Shown here: one piece after another, positions 9,258 to 18,036 of the stretch
Position numbering within the stretch: position 1 is the stretch's first letter
How the letters are laid out: every line of letters begins with the position of its first letter
DNA from: an uncultured Succinivibrionaceae bacterium
Lineage (GTDB): Bacteria > Pseudomonadota > Gammaproteobacteria > Enterobacterales > Succinivibrionaceae
NCBI GenBank assembly: GCA_944393045.1
Contig: CALXYT010000013.1
Coordinates: forward strand, 1-48,512
DNA: 48,512 nt
Direction of reading: 5' to 3'
Translations under genes and position numbers: made by a program
Notes under the pieces: model-generated
Seen by the model: the letters and a program-made list of their open reading frames with translations, nothing else
Databases searched by the model: none
Told to the model about the DNA's origin: nothing

Positions 9258-9593
9258 ATGATTATTAAATTTGATGAAGAAATTACCTTACGAATCGTGC
9301 GCGGGGGAATTTGCCAGTTGGATGATTTAGATGATCATTACTTAAAACTAACCTTCCCCCGTTATGATTGTCCAACAATCCCTAACCTATTACGTATGAT
9401 TGATATCTGGCTTATTGAAACACATAATGCAAGCTGGACTATTGCAATCGGTCATGAACAAATTGGCAGGATTATTATCCATAATAGTGTGCACTCTTAC
9501 GAAGTACTTACTAATCTTGAGATTTGGCAGTTTGATGTTTCTAAAAAAATTACCTGCTTTATTGATAAATTCTTTGACCAGCCTAAAGTGTAA
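9258..9593 (+). CDS. Hypothetical 111-aa protein
   Basis: Not recognised. It is a small, slightly acidic protein (MIIKFDEEITLRIVRGG at the start) with alternating hydrophobic residues suggesting a mostly beta or mixed fold, three cysteines and no signal peptide or membrane segment. The composition looks protein-like, but there is no clear Shine-Dalgarno sequence before the ATG, and a reading frame also exists on the opposite strand. It stands alone between two non-coding stretches. It is probably real but less secure than its neighbours. Confidence 0.5.
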   Translation: MIIKFDEEITLRIVRGGICQLDDLDDHYLKLTFPRYDCPTIPNLLRMIDIWLIETHNASWTIAIGHEQIGRIIIHNSVHSYEVLTNLEIWQFDVSKKITCFIDKFFDQPKV

Positions 9594-10084
9594 TATGGTC
9601 ATCTCTTTACTTTATTATTTGTTTTTATAGTTTACCCCAGGGGTTAAGGCGGCTTTTGGCTACTGGCTATTAAGCCCCTCTCTAAAGCTATTCATTTTCC
9701 TTTGTTCATAATTCTCACACTTCTGCTGGTATGAATTGATATTCTTGTTTACCTTTCTCAAGTATAAATCTTAAATAAAAGTTCTTGTTTTTATGTTTTA
9801 ATTTGAATTTTCACATTTTAAAAAATGCTTTTTTGCTCTTTGTGGGATTTTGGAAGTGGGACCAAGTCTTTAGATCTGTATTTTTAATAAATATCTTGGC
9901 TAGATAAGGTAAAGAGATAAAATTTAAGTTTATTTTTATATCCAGCGCATATTTTTTAATAAAAATATTTTTTATAATGCATTTACGGTAATAATATTTT
10001 TACCTGTAAAATTATTAGTTAATGACGTGTTTTTGGTTTCATAACTTTTACATAATAATGATTACATTCAGGAAAAAAATAATC
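9594..10084. other. AT-rich intergenic region before the beta-barrel gene
   Basis: 490 bases with no credible gene. The last 150 bases are AT-rich and contain several TAATAT-like boxes that could serve the outer-membrane protein gene, but no single promoter stands out. Confidence 0.4.
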
Positions 10085-10717
10085 ATGACAAAAAATCTTG
10101 TTAAACTAAGCATAGCTTCTGCTTTTTTTGGTGTATGCACTTTAGCAAATACTGCAAGTGCTAATCAAGCTGTTGGTACTACCATTCCATACTTTGGGGT
10201 AAAGGCTGGTCCTTCTTTTGTGTATGTTGATGGCGATGATCAGGATACAGTTTTTTCTGTTAATCCATATGTTGGTTTAAAAACTAAGATTACTGATACT
10301 TTTGCAACTCGTTTAGAACTTGAAGCTTTTTATCATACTGATTATAAAGATAAGTATGATGACTATTATTATTCAGCAAAAGGTGAGTTCTCTACCTATG
10401 GTATGTTTCTAAATGGGTATATGGATTTTAATACCTATACTCCACTCTCTCTATATATTGGTGCAGGTATTGGTTTTGCGAGCCACGATGTAGAAATTCG
10501 TGAATCATTTCTAGGTCAATACTACTATTTCGATGACTCTACTACTAATTTAGCAACTCATGTAGATCTTGGTACCAAGATTGACTGTGGAGCAGGTATT
10601 AATTTAGATATAGGTGTTCGTTATGCTTACTACGGTTCACTACTTGAAGACAATAACTTTGAGGATATTGATGCAACATCATTTGATATCTTAGCAGGTA
10701 TTGAATATAACTTCTAA
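10085..10717 (+). CDS. Small outer-membrane beta-barrel protein
   Basis: The start is placed at ATG 10085 rather than at an in-frame ATG 63 bases upstream, because AGGAAAA lies just before it and a clean signal peptide follows (positive MTKNLVK, hydrophobic core, cleavage after TASA near residue 24). The mature part of about 186 residues alternates polar and hydrophobic residues, is rich in Gly, Tyr and Asp, and ends in Phe (IEYNF), the usual outer-membrane insertion signal. Length and pattern fit an 8-stranded barrel of the OmpA-N or opacity-protein type, with no periplasmic peptidoglycan-binding domain. Asp/Tyr-rich loops (DYKDKYDDYYY) are likely surface-exposed. Its role could be a structural barrel, adhesin or minor pore. 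Confidence 0.85.
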   Translation: MTKNLVKLSIASAFFGVCTLANTASANQAVGTTIPYFGVKAGPSFVYVDGDDQDTVFSVNPYVGLKTKITDTFATRLELEAFYHTDYKDKYDDYYYSAKGEFSTYGMFLNGYMDFNTYTPLSLYIGAGIGFASHDVEIRESFLGQYYYFDDSTTNLATHVDLGTKIDCGAGINLDIGVRYAYYGSLLEDNNFEDIDATSFDILAGIEYNF

Positions 10718-10785
10718 TATTTTAAAGCTTCTGGATAGTATATGCAGGATATAAAGTTTTTTTCAAATTAAAATCCTTAGTTATT

Positions 10786-10816
10786 AAGGTGAGTTTATGT
10801 GATGCTCACCTTTTTT
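10786..10816 (+). terminator. Terminator of the beta-barrel protein gene
   Basis: AAGGTGAG and CTCACCTT pair across an 11-base loop and run into six T residues. It lies between two convergent genes, but the minus-strand T tail is poor, so it mainly serves the plus strand. Confidence 0.75.
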
Positions 10817-10855
10817 AATTTTTTATTTCTTTTTGCTTTTGTATTTACCCACTCT

Positions 10856-13408
10856 TTAGTCTGAATATAATCTTTCCTTAAGCCCTGTATGACGCTTAAT
10901 AGACTCAACTGCGGCCCCTTCTGTTAGAGTTTTTATATCCCCAAAAATCGAAAGCTCGGTTTTTGCACGGGTTACCGCAGTATAGAAAAGTTCTTTAGAG
11001 ATTAACCTGCTTGCGCTATTAGGAATTACTACAGCTGTATGGGTAAATTCTGATCCTTGTGATTTATGTATCGTCATCGCAAAAGCTACCTCAATATGAG
11101 CAAGTAAAGAAATCGGGTATGATACTCCGTTTTCAAACCATACTCGCTTTGACCCAAAATTCTCTTTATCAAAATGACAAATACCAATATCACCATTGGC
11201 AAGATTTAAGTTGCTGTCATTTTTAGTGACAATGTAAGGAAGTCCTGGAAACCAGAACATATCAAAAAACTCTGGATCTTCTTTTAAGATGTCATCGTAA
11301 AAATGATTATGCTCCTCTTCTTCTAAGAATTTACTCAGAGCAACTTTAAGCATTTCCTTATTTAAGCTATGCACGCCATAAGTTCCCTCATTAACTGGCG
11401 TAAGAATCCTAAAATTATTAAACATCTCAAAAATCCCCTTAATATGCTCCATGGTTTTATCTTGCATAGGGGCTTGAGAGTTATCATTCATGGCAGAAAT
11501 ACCTGAGACCTTTTTTAAGTAATCATAATAGTTATAACGATGATTTTGGGCAAGTCCTTTAAAGTCTTTCTCAAAATACTTATCAAGCTTTATTGCCTTA
11601 TAAGGAGATTCCTTATAAGCATCAGTACTTTGCTCATTTATATTATAAAAATCTACATATTTATTTGGTTCGTTATTAACCCCATGTTCATTTAAATTAG
11701 CTTTATCCACTTTAGTAATATCAGTAATGGCAGCTTTCAGTAAAAAGTCCTTTAAATCTTTTTCACGATGATTATCAGGGTTTTTATCATTTATTAAGCT
11801 TGCTAAATAACCTATACCTATTCCTGATTTAAAGCGATGAGATTTTAATAAAGTGCTGATGCCAGGCGCTAAAAATACCAAACGCTCACTATGAGGGCGG
11901 TATTTTTTAAAGCTTAAGATGATATCTTCTCTGCTGGCATCAGTTAAGTAACATAAAATCGCTAAATCCTGCAGATAACTATCTTTATAAGAGCTATGGA
12001 GTAAATAGTCCTCATCTTTACTGAAGATATGACAAATATCACCCAAGATACTACCAGCCTCTACCGATGAAAGCTGATCTTTATCACCTAAGAATATTAC
12101 CTTGGTTTTTGAGGTATCAATGGCCTCCATAGTCTTATGCATAAGCGAAATATCAATCATTGATGCCTCATCAACAATTAAGATATCATATGGTAAAGGC
12201 TTCTGAGCATTAAACTTTGCACTGTTTTTACCAGGATAAATACGAATTAACGTATGAAGGGTACTGGAGGTTATAAGGCGCAGTGCATCGATAATTTCTT
12301 TGGCATTTAAAAAATGCTCGGTAAGAAGTGGAATAATAGTTCGCTCAATACTATCGTTAAATGATTTAAGCATTCTATCAGCAGCTTTACCAGTTGGGGC
12401 TGCTAATGCTATACGGCAGTTTTTATTTAAGAGTAAAAATATAGTAATAAGTTTAGCAACAGAAGTGGTTTTACCTGTGCCAGGACCTCCTGTAATGACA
12501 CAAATCTGATGAAGAAGCGAAATGCATACGGCATTACGCTGCCAATCTACCTGATCTTCCTGAGGAATATTTTTTTGGGTATCTTCTGGATTTTTAAAAA
12601 ACAACCCGATTATTACTTTTAAAACTTTTAAGTAATCCTGCAAATCACCTTCGGAAAGACTGGTTCTTTTTGCCAAATAACTTAGATCCGGTAAGTTTTG
12701 TTCGTTATTTAACTTATCATTATCTGACAGACTCTTATCTTTAAAGCTGTTTAAAAGCTCTTTATCCAAGGGGCTGTTAAACATGCTGCTAATGCTGACA
12801 TTTTTAAATAACCTGCTTATCTGCACCTCTGACCAAAAGCTTCGTGCAATATAAAACTTCTCATTATTATAAATAATCGGACTTGTTATATCATTTAAAG
12901 TTAAAGTGGCATCTAAAGAATGAGGTATGATTTTTAGCATCCTGGTGCTTACCAATTTTTCTAAAAAATCAGCACTTGCTAAATTTTTAAAAAAGAGAGT
13001 TAATACCGAGTCTTTAACTTCGGCAGTCAAATACTCCTCAATTCTACTGTTAAGCGCATCTATGCCATACTTTCGGGCTTTATGCGAAAGCTTAACCTCA
13101 TTAAAAGCTATAATATTATTAAAATAATCAAGCACATTATTAAAATTAGCATCAGACCTGCTTTCAAGGCGGGCATATCCTTTAATGATAAAGCTTATTA
13201 ACCACTCTTTAGCCTCATCTTTACTAAAGCATACATGCCCCTCCTGATAGCCACTAACCAGTAATAAGGTAAGAAGATAAACACTATTAACTACATACTT
13301 ATCATCTGCATTATTTACGGCACTGCGCTTGGCAAGTTCTAAGGCAGCCGTTTTCTCAGTATCCTGCCATACTGGTAAGAGCATTAAATTATCGATAAAA
13401 TCCTGCAT
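10856..13408 (-). CDS. recD: RecD, exodeoxyribonuclease V alpha subunit
   Basis: 850 aa against about 608 in E. coli. RecD is the fast 5'-3' superfamily 1B helicase of RecBCD. The Walker A motif ITGGPGTGKTT lies near residue 309, about 140 residues later than in E. coli, so much of the extra length is N-terminal. Further motifs are present in order: LIVDEASMID (Walker B), FLGDKDQLSSVEAG (motif III), TIHKSQGSEF (motif V) and YTAVTRAKTEL (motif VI). A second expansion lies between motifs III and V (roughly residues 470-660), rich in Asp, Asn and Lys. It is the last gene of the recC-recB-recD operon, 14 bases after recB. All helicase motifs look intact. Confidence 0.95.
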   Translation of the reverse strand: MQDFIDNLMLLPVWQDTEKTAALELAKRSAVNNADDKYVVNSVYLLTLLLVSGYQEGHVCFSKDEAKEWLISFIIKGYARLESRSDANFNNVLDYFNNIIAFNEVKLSHKARKYGIDALNSRIEEYLTAEVKDSVLTLFFKNLASADFLEKLVSTRMLKIIPHSLDATLTLNDITSPIIYNNEKFYIARSFWSEVQISRLFKNVSISSMFNSPLDKELLNSFKDKSLSDNDKLNNEQNLPDLSYLAKRTSLSEGDLQDYLKVLKVIIGLFFKNPEDTQKNIPQEDQVDWQRNAVCISLLHQICVITGGPGTGKTTSVAKLITIFLLLNKNCRIALAAPTGKAADRMLKSFNDSIERTIIPLLTEHFLNAKEIIDALRLITSSTLHTLIRIYPGKNSAKFNAQKPLPYDILIVDEASMIDISLMHKTMEAIDTSKTKVIFLGDKDQLSSVEAGSILGDICHIFSKDEDYLLHSSYKDSYLQDLAILCYLTDASREDIILSFKKYRPHSERLVFLAPGISTLLKSHRFKSGIGIGYLASLINDKNPDNHREKDLKDFLLKAAITDITKVDKANLNEHGVNNEPNKYVDFYNINEQSTDAYKESPYKAIKLDKYFEKDFKGLAQNHRYNYYDYLKKVSGISAMNDNSQAPMQDKTMEHIKGIFEMFNNFRILTPVNEGTYGVHSLNKEMLKVALSKFLEEEEHNHFYDDILKEDPEFFDMFWFPGLPYIVTKNDSNLNLANGDIGICHFDKENFGSKRVWFENGVSYPISLLAHIEVAFAMTIHKSQGSEFTHTAVVIPNSASRLISKELFYTAVTRAKTELSIFGDIKTLTEGAAVESIKRHTGLKERLYSD

Positions 13409-13422
13409 ATTCTCTTTCTCCC

Positions 13423-16400
13423 TTAAATCTTACTATGTAAGAGTTCTTCAATTTCATCGATTAACTCTTCCTCAATGTAGGTACTGAATACCCCAAAGAC
13501 CTCATCTTCTTTGTAAGTATCCTGGCTTATGTTGCAGGCGCTTTGACTCATGCCATTCATGCCACGCAAAAATAAGTAACGCACGCCTCCAATTAACTTT
13601 GCGTAACTGTAATTCTTACCATATCGCTGCTTTAAAAAACGAGTAAGCGCTATAGTATAGAAGATATACTGTAAATCGTAACGATGCTCAGCTATTGCCT
13701 CACGAAGCTTCTTAGTATGGTAATCTGTAATATTAGCCCCAAGATAATTGGATTTATAATCAAGCACATAAAACTTACCATTTGCATAAATTATTAAATC
13801 AATAAAACCTGTAATAAAACCCTGCATCTTGGTAAAGGACACTTTACGGTTTAATACCAGGTTATACATACTTAAATCTTTCTTTTTATAATAATTCTCA
13901 ACTATCTGGTTAAGCTTTTGAGCTTCAATATCAGAAATTGCTATTAAAAACTCCAATTCCTTCAGGCATTTATCATCAGATATGCTGCTTAAGGTTATGG
14001 GCATAGTTTGGGGTGTTGGTTTGCTACTTAACTGGTTGCTTATTTGGGTACTTGCCTGCGTACTATTCTGCTCGCATGGCTTTTTTATACCTTCTTCCTT
14101 TATTAAAAGAGGAGTCTTTATAACATTTTTGATCCAGCTGCAAACGGAGTTAAATGGCACGTTGCTATGCTCTTGGTTTAGTTGATTTGAGCTTTTGGTA
14201 TTAGCGGGCAGTTCATATTGCCATAATCTGCCGATCTGATTATTTTGCATTTCTTTAGCTACTACTTCTTCTACTAAATCATTCTGGTTTTGATCAGGAT
14301 TTATTGCGTCTTTAAACGATAAATGCTCCATTACCGCATGTAAGAAAGTACCAGGATTTGCTCCCCTTGGAAAAGTATGGCGGTTATAGACATTATCTTC
14401 TGAAAGTAATGCCAGGTTGTTTAAGTTGTTCAGCTTATCTGCGTTATCTGACTTATCAAGATCAGCCTTAATATTTTTGTCCCGAATTAGGTCTTGCTTT
14501 ATTGTTTGGTTTTGAGGTTGCTCCAGTGTTTGCGGCTGACTGTTTTGCTGACTTAATGCAGGGATATCCGATAGATTGTCAGCTAAATTCTCCACTAAAT
14601 CATCAGCCTTGGTTAAATCACCCTCATAAATGCTCATATCAGCCTTTTCACCTGCTATGCCTTTGGTGATGTAGCTTGTAATGGCGGAATACGAGGTGAT
14701 ATGCCAGGAGGTATCGATAAACTCTTTTTTTAGCACCTTTAAGTTATAAGATAAATCCTGGGGATTATAAAGAGGGAGCTTATTATCTTTTCTGACATAA
14801 GATTTTATAGTGCTTTCAAGATTTTCTTCTACATTAAACTCTTTAGGGTTTAAGAAATCATAAACCTCGCCATTAGCTATATGCTCACGATTTCTCCCAA
14901 AAAATGCTCTAGTAAGTTTCTGGTAAAAGGAAGGATTGCACCTTATTACTACATCGGCAGTTTTTAAAGGTGATCTTTTTGTGACATCATAAAAGTTCTC
15001 TGTATCATTAGGTAAATTTACCGAGAATAAATACATTAAGGTCGCCGCTCTTGTAGCTGCTACATAGAATAATCTTGCCTGCTCAAGTTTTTTCTCTTCT
15101 TTTGCTTTTGCTAAAACATCTTTTGAACCTGTTAAATCATAAACCTTACTTTCAAGGTTTGCATCGTAACATGACACAATCCCAAATTTAGCTCTTGCCA
15201 TTATATCTTCAGCAGTATGCAAATTCCCAATAAACGATAAAAAGACTATTGGGTATTCAAGACCTTTAGACCCATGGTAAGTAGTAACTTTTACGACATT
15301 TTTATCATCACTTAAGCGCATTTTGGCTAAAAGTTCATCATCACCATTTAAGACATCTAAATTCTCTGGAGCCTGGATTTTCTCAAATAACGGAATCAGG
15401 CTCTCAGGATCGCTAACTTGAGCGCTTAAGTAAAGGGCAAGTTCTGCTGAGTGCATTAGATTTGCCAATACTCTTCTCCCCCCTTCAAAACTTAAAATAT
15501 GGCTCTTTACACTCTTATCTTTAAAAACCACACCGCTTTCAAAGGTAAAATACTCAAACATCGCTAAAAAGCCGGATTTATACCAAAGCTCTTTAGCATG
15601 AGCTAAAGTTGCAAGTAAGCGCTCGTAATTGGCCCCGCTGCTGAGCTCTTCATAGAGACTTGCACTTATGGAAAAAAACTTACTTAATAATAAAGAACGG
15701 AGCGCTTGCTGATCTTTATTATCTAATACGGCAGCCATCAGTTTTTTCAAGCTGGCAAATTCTTCAGTTGAATCAATAGTGGCTCGCTCTGACTGATACG
15801 CACTTGGAATGTTAAACAAGGCTAAATTTGCGCTAAGAACCTTATACTGATTTACATCGGCAACCAATATGGCAATATCATCAACTGTAACAGGGCGAAT
15901 GATATCTTGATTGGCGGTATCTTTATCTACTATTATCCCAAAACGTATTAACTCTAAGATTTTCTGGGAGCATAAAGAGGCGCAGGTTTGTAGTTCCCTG
16001 GCTATCTTAAAATCTTTAATATCAGTAACTTTATCAAACTTAATATCCAGTAATTGACATGGACTTAAAGAACTCATGGTGTTCGGTAGTGCACTTAAAG
16101 GAAGATGACCTTTACTTTGAAGCTCCTCTAAAAAGTCTATATCATCACAAAGGTAACATTTATTTTTAAATTTGGCAGCTTTTGAGTCGGTAAACTCGAG
16201 CGAATCAAAAATATTACCTAAATCGTTTTTACTCTCTAAATTATCGACATAATTACTGATAATCTGCTCTTTATGAAATAAACTGTTTACCCCTTCTACT
16301 AAATTTGCATTAGAGCGGTAATTTGTATCAAGAATATGCACTCTATCTTCCGCAAAACTTCTTATCAGGTTTACAGCTTGTAAATAACAATTAAGCTCAG

Positions 16401-18018
16401 CATCACGGAAGGCATAAATTGATTGTTTGCGATCCCCTACCACATAAAAGCCCTGGAGTTTACCTTCCTGCTTTAGTGATTCAAGTCCATGTTTTTTAAA
16501 AGAGTCTAAGTAGATATTTTTAAATACCGCAAATTGCACAGGGTCCGTATCCTGAAACTCATCAATTATGGCAACAGGATATAAACTTAGTACCTGGTTT
16601 TGCATTTGCTCACGTACATCTTCATAGCGCTCAATTACGTATTTAAGCTTAAAGAGTAAATCATCGGTAGTTATAATATCCTGCTCACTTTTTAACTCTT
16701 CAGTTATTGCCATAGCCTTAGTTAATATTAAATCCGTTATGGCATTATCCTTAAAATTCTTGCCTATATTTGCTACCCCAAAATCCTCCAGGGTATCTAA
16801 AAAAATCTTAAACCCGTCTTTAATGATATTACTACCAAGCAACTCATCTTTTATAGCCTTGGCGTTTTTTTTACGGCCATTGATAATTTTGGTAAGCAGA
16901 TAAAAATCTCCTGCCTTTATTGGCTTTAAAGATTTTTCTTCAATGGTACTTGTTCCCAAATTCTTTAAGGTTTGAGATATGGCTTCTGCCTCAAAATTTA
17001 TAATAAAGTCGATATATTCCTTTTTAAAAACTGAAGATAATTCCTGCATCTCTAAAGGATTATTACTTAAAATCTGCGAGCCGTTTAATGAAATATACGA
17101 TACAGTTTCAGGGAATGTATTCTGGTAATCAATGGTAGGTTTTAATTCTTTTACTAAAATCCCGTCTTTATTTAAAAGAGTAAAGTAATTATCAATTAAT
17201 GCGTTTAATTTGGGATTTTTAAATAGAGAATCTTTAACCTTATCGATAAGAGTAAAAATCTCATGAATAGTTGTTAAGATTTTTACCTTCCCATGCTCTT
17301 TAATCGTTGTTACATGCTGATAATTATCGGCATTAGCAATTTTTAATTTTAAGTTGTCATTATCAAGACTCTCTACCTTAAAGTTTGCTAAATAATCAGC
17401 CTCTTCTTTAGTTAAAGCATCATCGTAATAAAAATAGGCCTTAGCGCGATATAGTGCTTCCTTGTCTAAATCAGTAGTTGACGTTACAAGCGTGCCATTA
17501 GAGCTTACCATAGTTGATGTCACAAACTTATGTAAAAGCGTATGACAAAATTTATGAATAGTTGAAATTGCGCTTAAATCGATATTTTTTTCAGCAAGCT
17601 TTAATCTTCTTATCCCTTCACTTAAACTCTCAGGAGTATTTAATTTGCGTGTTAGTAAGCTTTTTATTAAAGCATCATTCTCAAGCTGTAAAAACTCATC
17701 TTTTTTTGCAAAAAACTCAGCATTACAGTAATAATCAACTAACTTTTTACGAACCTCACAGATTCTTTCACGAATTTTTCTTTTAAGATCTGAGGTTGCA
17801 GCATTAGTAAAGGTTATTACTAAAATATCCTCTATATTTAAAGGATCGGGGATTTTATCACTTGCAAAATTGCAGGTTATAAAATCACCAAGAAGAAGCC
17901 TAATTACTAAACCTGTAATAGTATAAGTTTTACCGGTGCCTGCAGATGCGCCTATGGCATTGGGACCCAGAAGGTTTAAATCATTAATTACATTTTTATT
18001 TATAATCTTATTACTCAT
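13423..18018 (-). CDS. recB: RecB, exodeoxyribonuclease V beta subunit
   Basis: 1531 aa against 1180 in E. coli. RecB is the 3'-5' helicase and the only nuclease of RecBCD, which processes double-strand breaks. Visible motifs: ASAGTGKT (24-31), AIIDEFQDTDPVQ (Walker B), VGDRKQSIYAFRDAE, TYHGSKGLEYP and FYVAATRA. The C-terminal nuclease is complete: GTFLHAVMEHL (metal-binding His), GFITGFIDLII (Asp) and VLDYKSNYLG near residue 1419 (catalytic Asp and Lys). The linker between helicase and nuclease is a long Gln/Asn/Asp-rich stretch, and a second Gln/Ser/Thr-rich insert sits inside the nuclease domain after the His motif. It follows recC by 18 bases and precedes recD by 14. Confidence 0.96.
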   Translation of the reverse strand: MSNKIINKNVINDLNLLGPNAIGASAGTGKTYTITGLVIRLLLGDFITCNFASDKIPDPLNIEDILVITFTNAATSDLKRKIRERICEVRKKLVDYYCNAEFFAKKDEFLQLENDALIKSLLTRKLNTPESLSEGIRRLKLAEKNIDLSAISTIHKFCHTLLHKFVTSTMVSSNGTLVTSTTDLDKEALYRAKAYFYYDDALTKEEADYLANFKVESLDNDNLKLKIANADNYQHVTTIKEHGKVKILTTIHEIFTLIDKVKDSLFKNPKLNALIDNYFTLLNKDGILVKELKPTIDYQNTFPETVSYISLNGSQILSNNPLEMQELSSVFKKEYIDFIINFEAEAISQTLKNLGTSTIEEKSLKPIKAGDFYLLTKIINGRKKNAKAIKDELLGSNIIKDGFKIFLDTLEDFGVANIGKNFKDNAITDLILTKAMAITEELKSEQDIITTDDLLFKLKYVIERYEDVREQMQNQVLSLYPVAIIDEFQDTDPVQFAVFKNIYLDSFKKHGLESLKQEGKLQGFYVVGDRKQSIYAFRDAELNCYLQAVNLIRSFAEDRVHILDTNYRSNANLVEGVNSLFHKEQIISNYVDNLESKNDLGNIFDSLEFTDSKAAKFKNKCYLCDDIDFLEELQSKGHLPLSALPNTMSSLSPCQLLDIKFDKVTDIKDFKIARELQTCASLCSQKILELIRFGIIVDKDTANQDIIRPVTVDDIAILVADVNQYKVLSANLALFNIPSAYQSERATIDSTEEFASLKKLMAAVLDNKDQQALRSLLLSKFFSISASLYEELSSGANYERLLATLAHAKELWYKSGFLAMFEYFTFESGVVFKDKSVKSHILSFEGGRRVLANLMHSAELALYLSAQVSDPESLIPLFEKIQAPENLDVLNGDDELLAKMRLSDDKNVVKVTTYHGSKGLEYPIVFLSFIGNLHTAEDIMARAKFGIVSCYDANLESKVYDLTGSKDVLAKAKEEKKLEQARLFYVAATRAATLMYLFSVNLPNDTENFYDVTKRSPLKTADVVIRCNPSFYQKLTRAFFGRNREHIANGEVYDFLNPKEFNVEENLESTIKSYVRKDNKLPLYNPQDLSYNLKVLKKEFIDTSWHITSYSAITSYITKGIAGEKADMSIYEGDLTKADDLVENLADNLSDIPALSQQNSQPQTLEQPQNQTIKQDLIRDKNIKADLDKSDNADKLNNLNNLALLSEDNVYNRHTFPRGANPGTFLHAVMEHLSFKDAINPDQNQNDLVEEVVAKEMQNNQIGRLWQYELPANTKSSNQLNQEHSNVPFNSVCSWIKNVIKTPLLIKEEGIKKPCEQNSTQASTQISNQLSSKPTPQTMPITLSSISDDKCLKELEFLIAISDIEAQKLNQIVENYYKKKDLSMYNLVLNRKVSFTKMQGFITGFIDLIIYANGKFYVLDYKSNYLGANITDYHTKKLREAIAEHRYDLQYIFYTIALTRFLKQRYGKNYSYAKLIGGVRYLFLRGMNGMSQSACNISQDTYKEDEVFGVFSTYIEEELIDEIEELLHSKI

Positions 18019-18036
18019 TTATTCCTTCCTTTCCTA

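Noticed and set aside
10040-10075. Possible Fur-like box before the beta-barrel gene
   Set aside because: Only a short AT-rich match to the consensus (AATGATTACATT), no better than chance in this DNA.
10022-10084. Upstream ATG for the beta-barrel protein
   Set aside because: It would bury the signal peptide behind 21 unrelated residues; the ATG at 10085 has a ribosome binding site and a typical signal peptide.
13982-14185. 67-codon plus-strand frame opposite recB
   Set aside because: It mirrors the Gln/Ser-rich insert of RecB on the other strand and is a compositional shadow.
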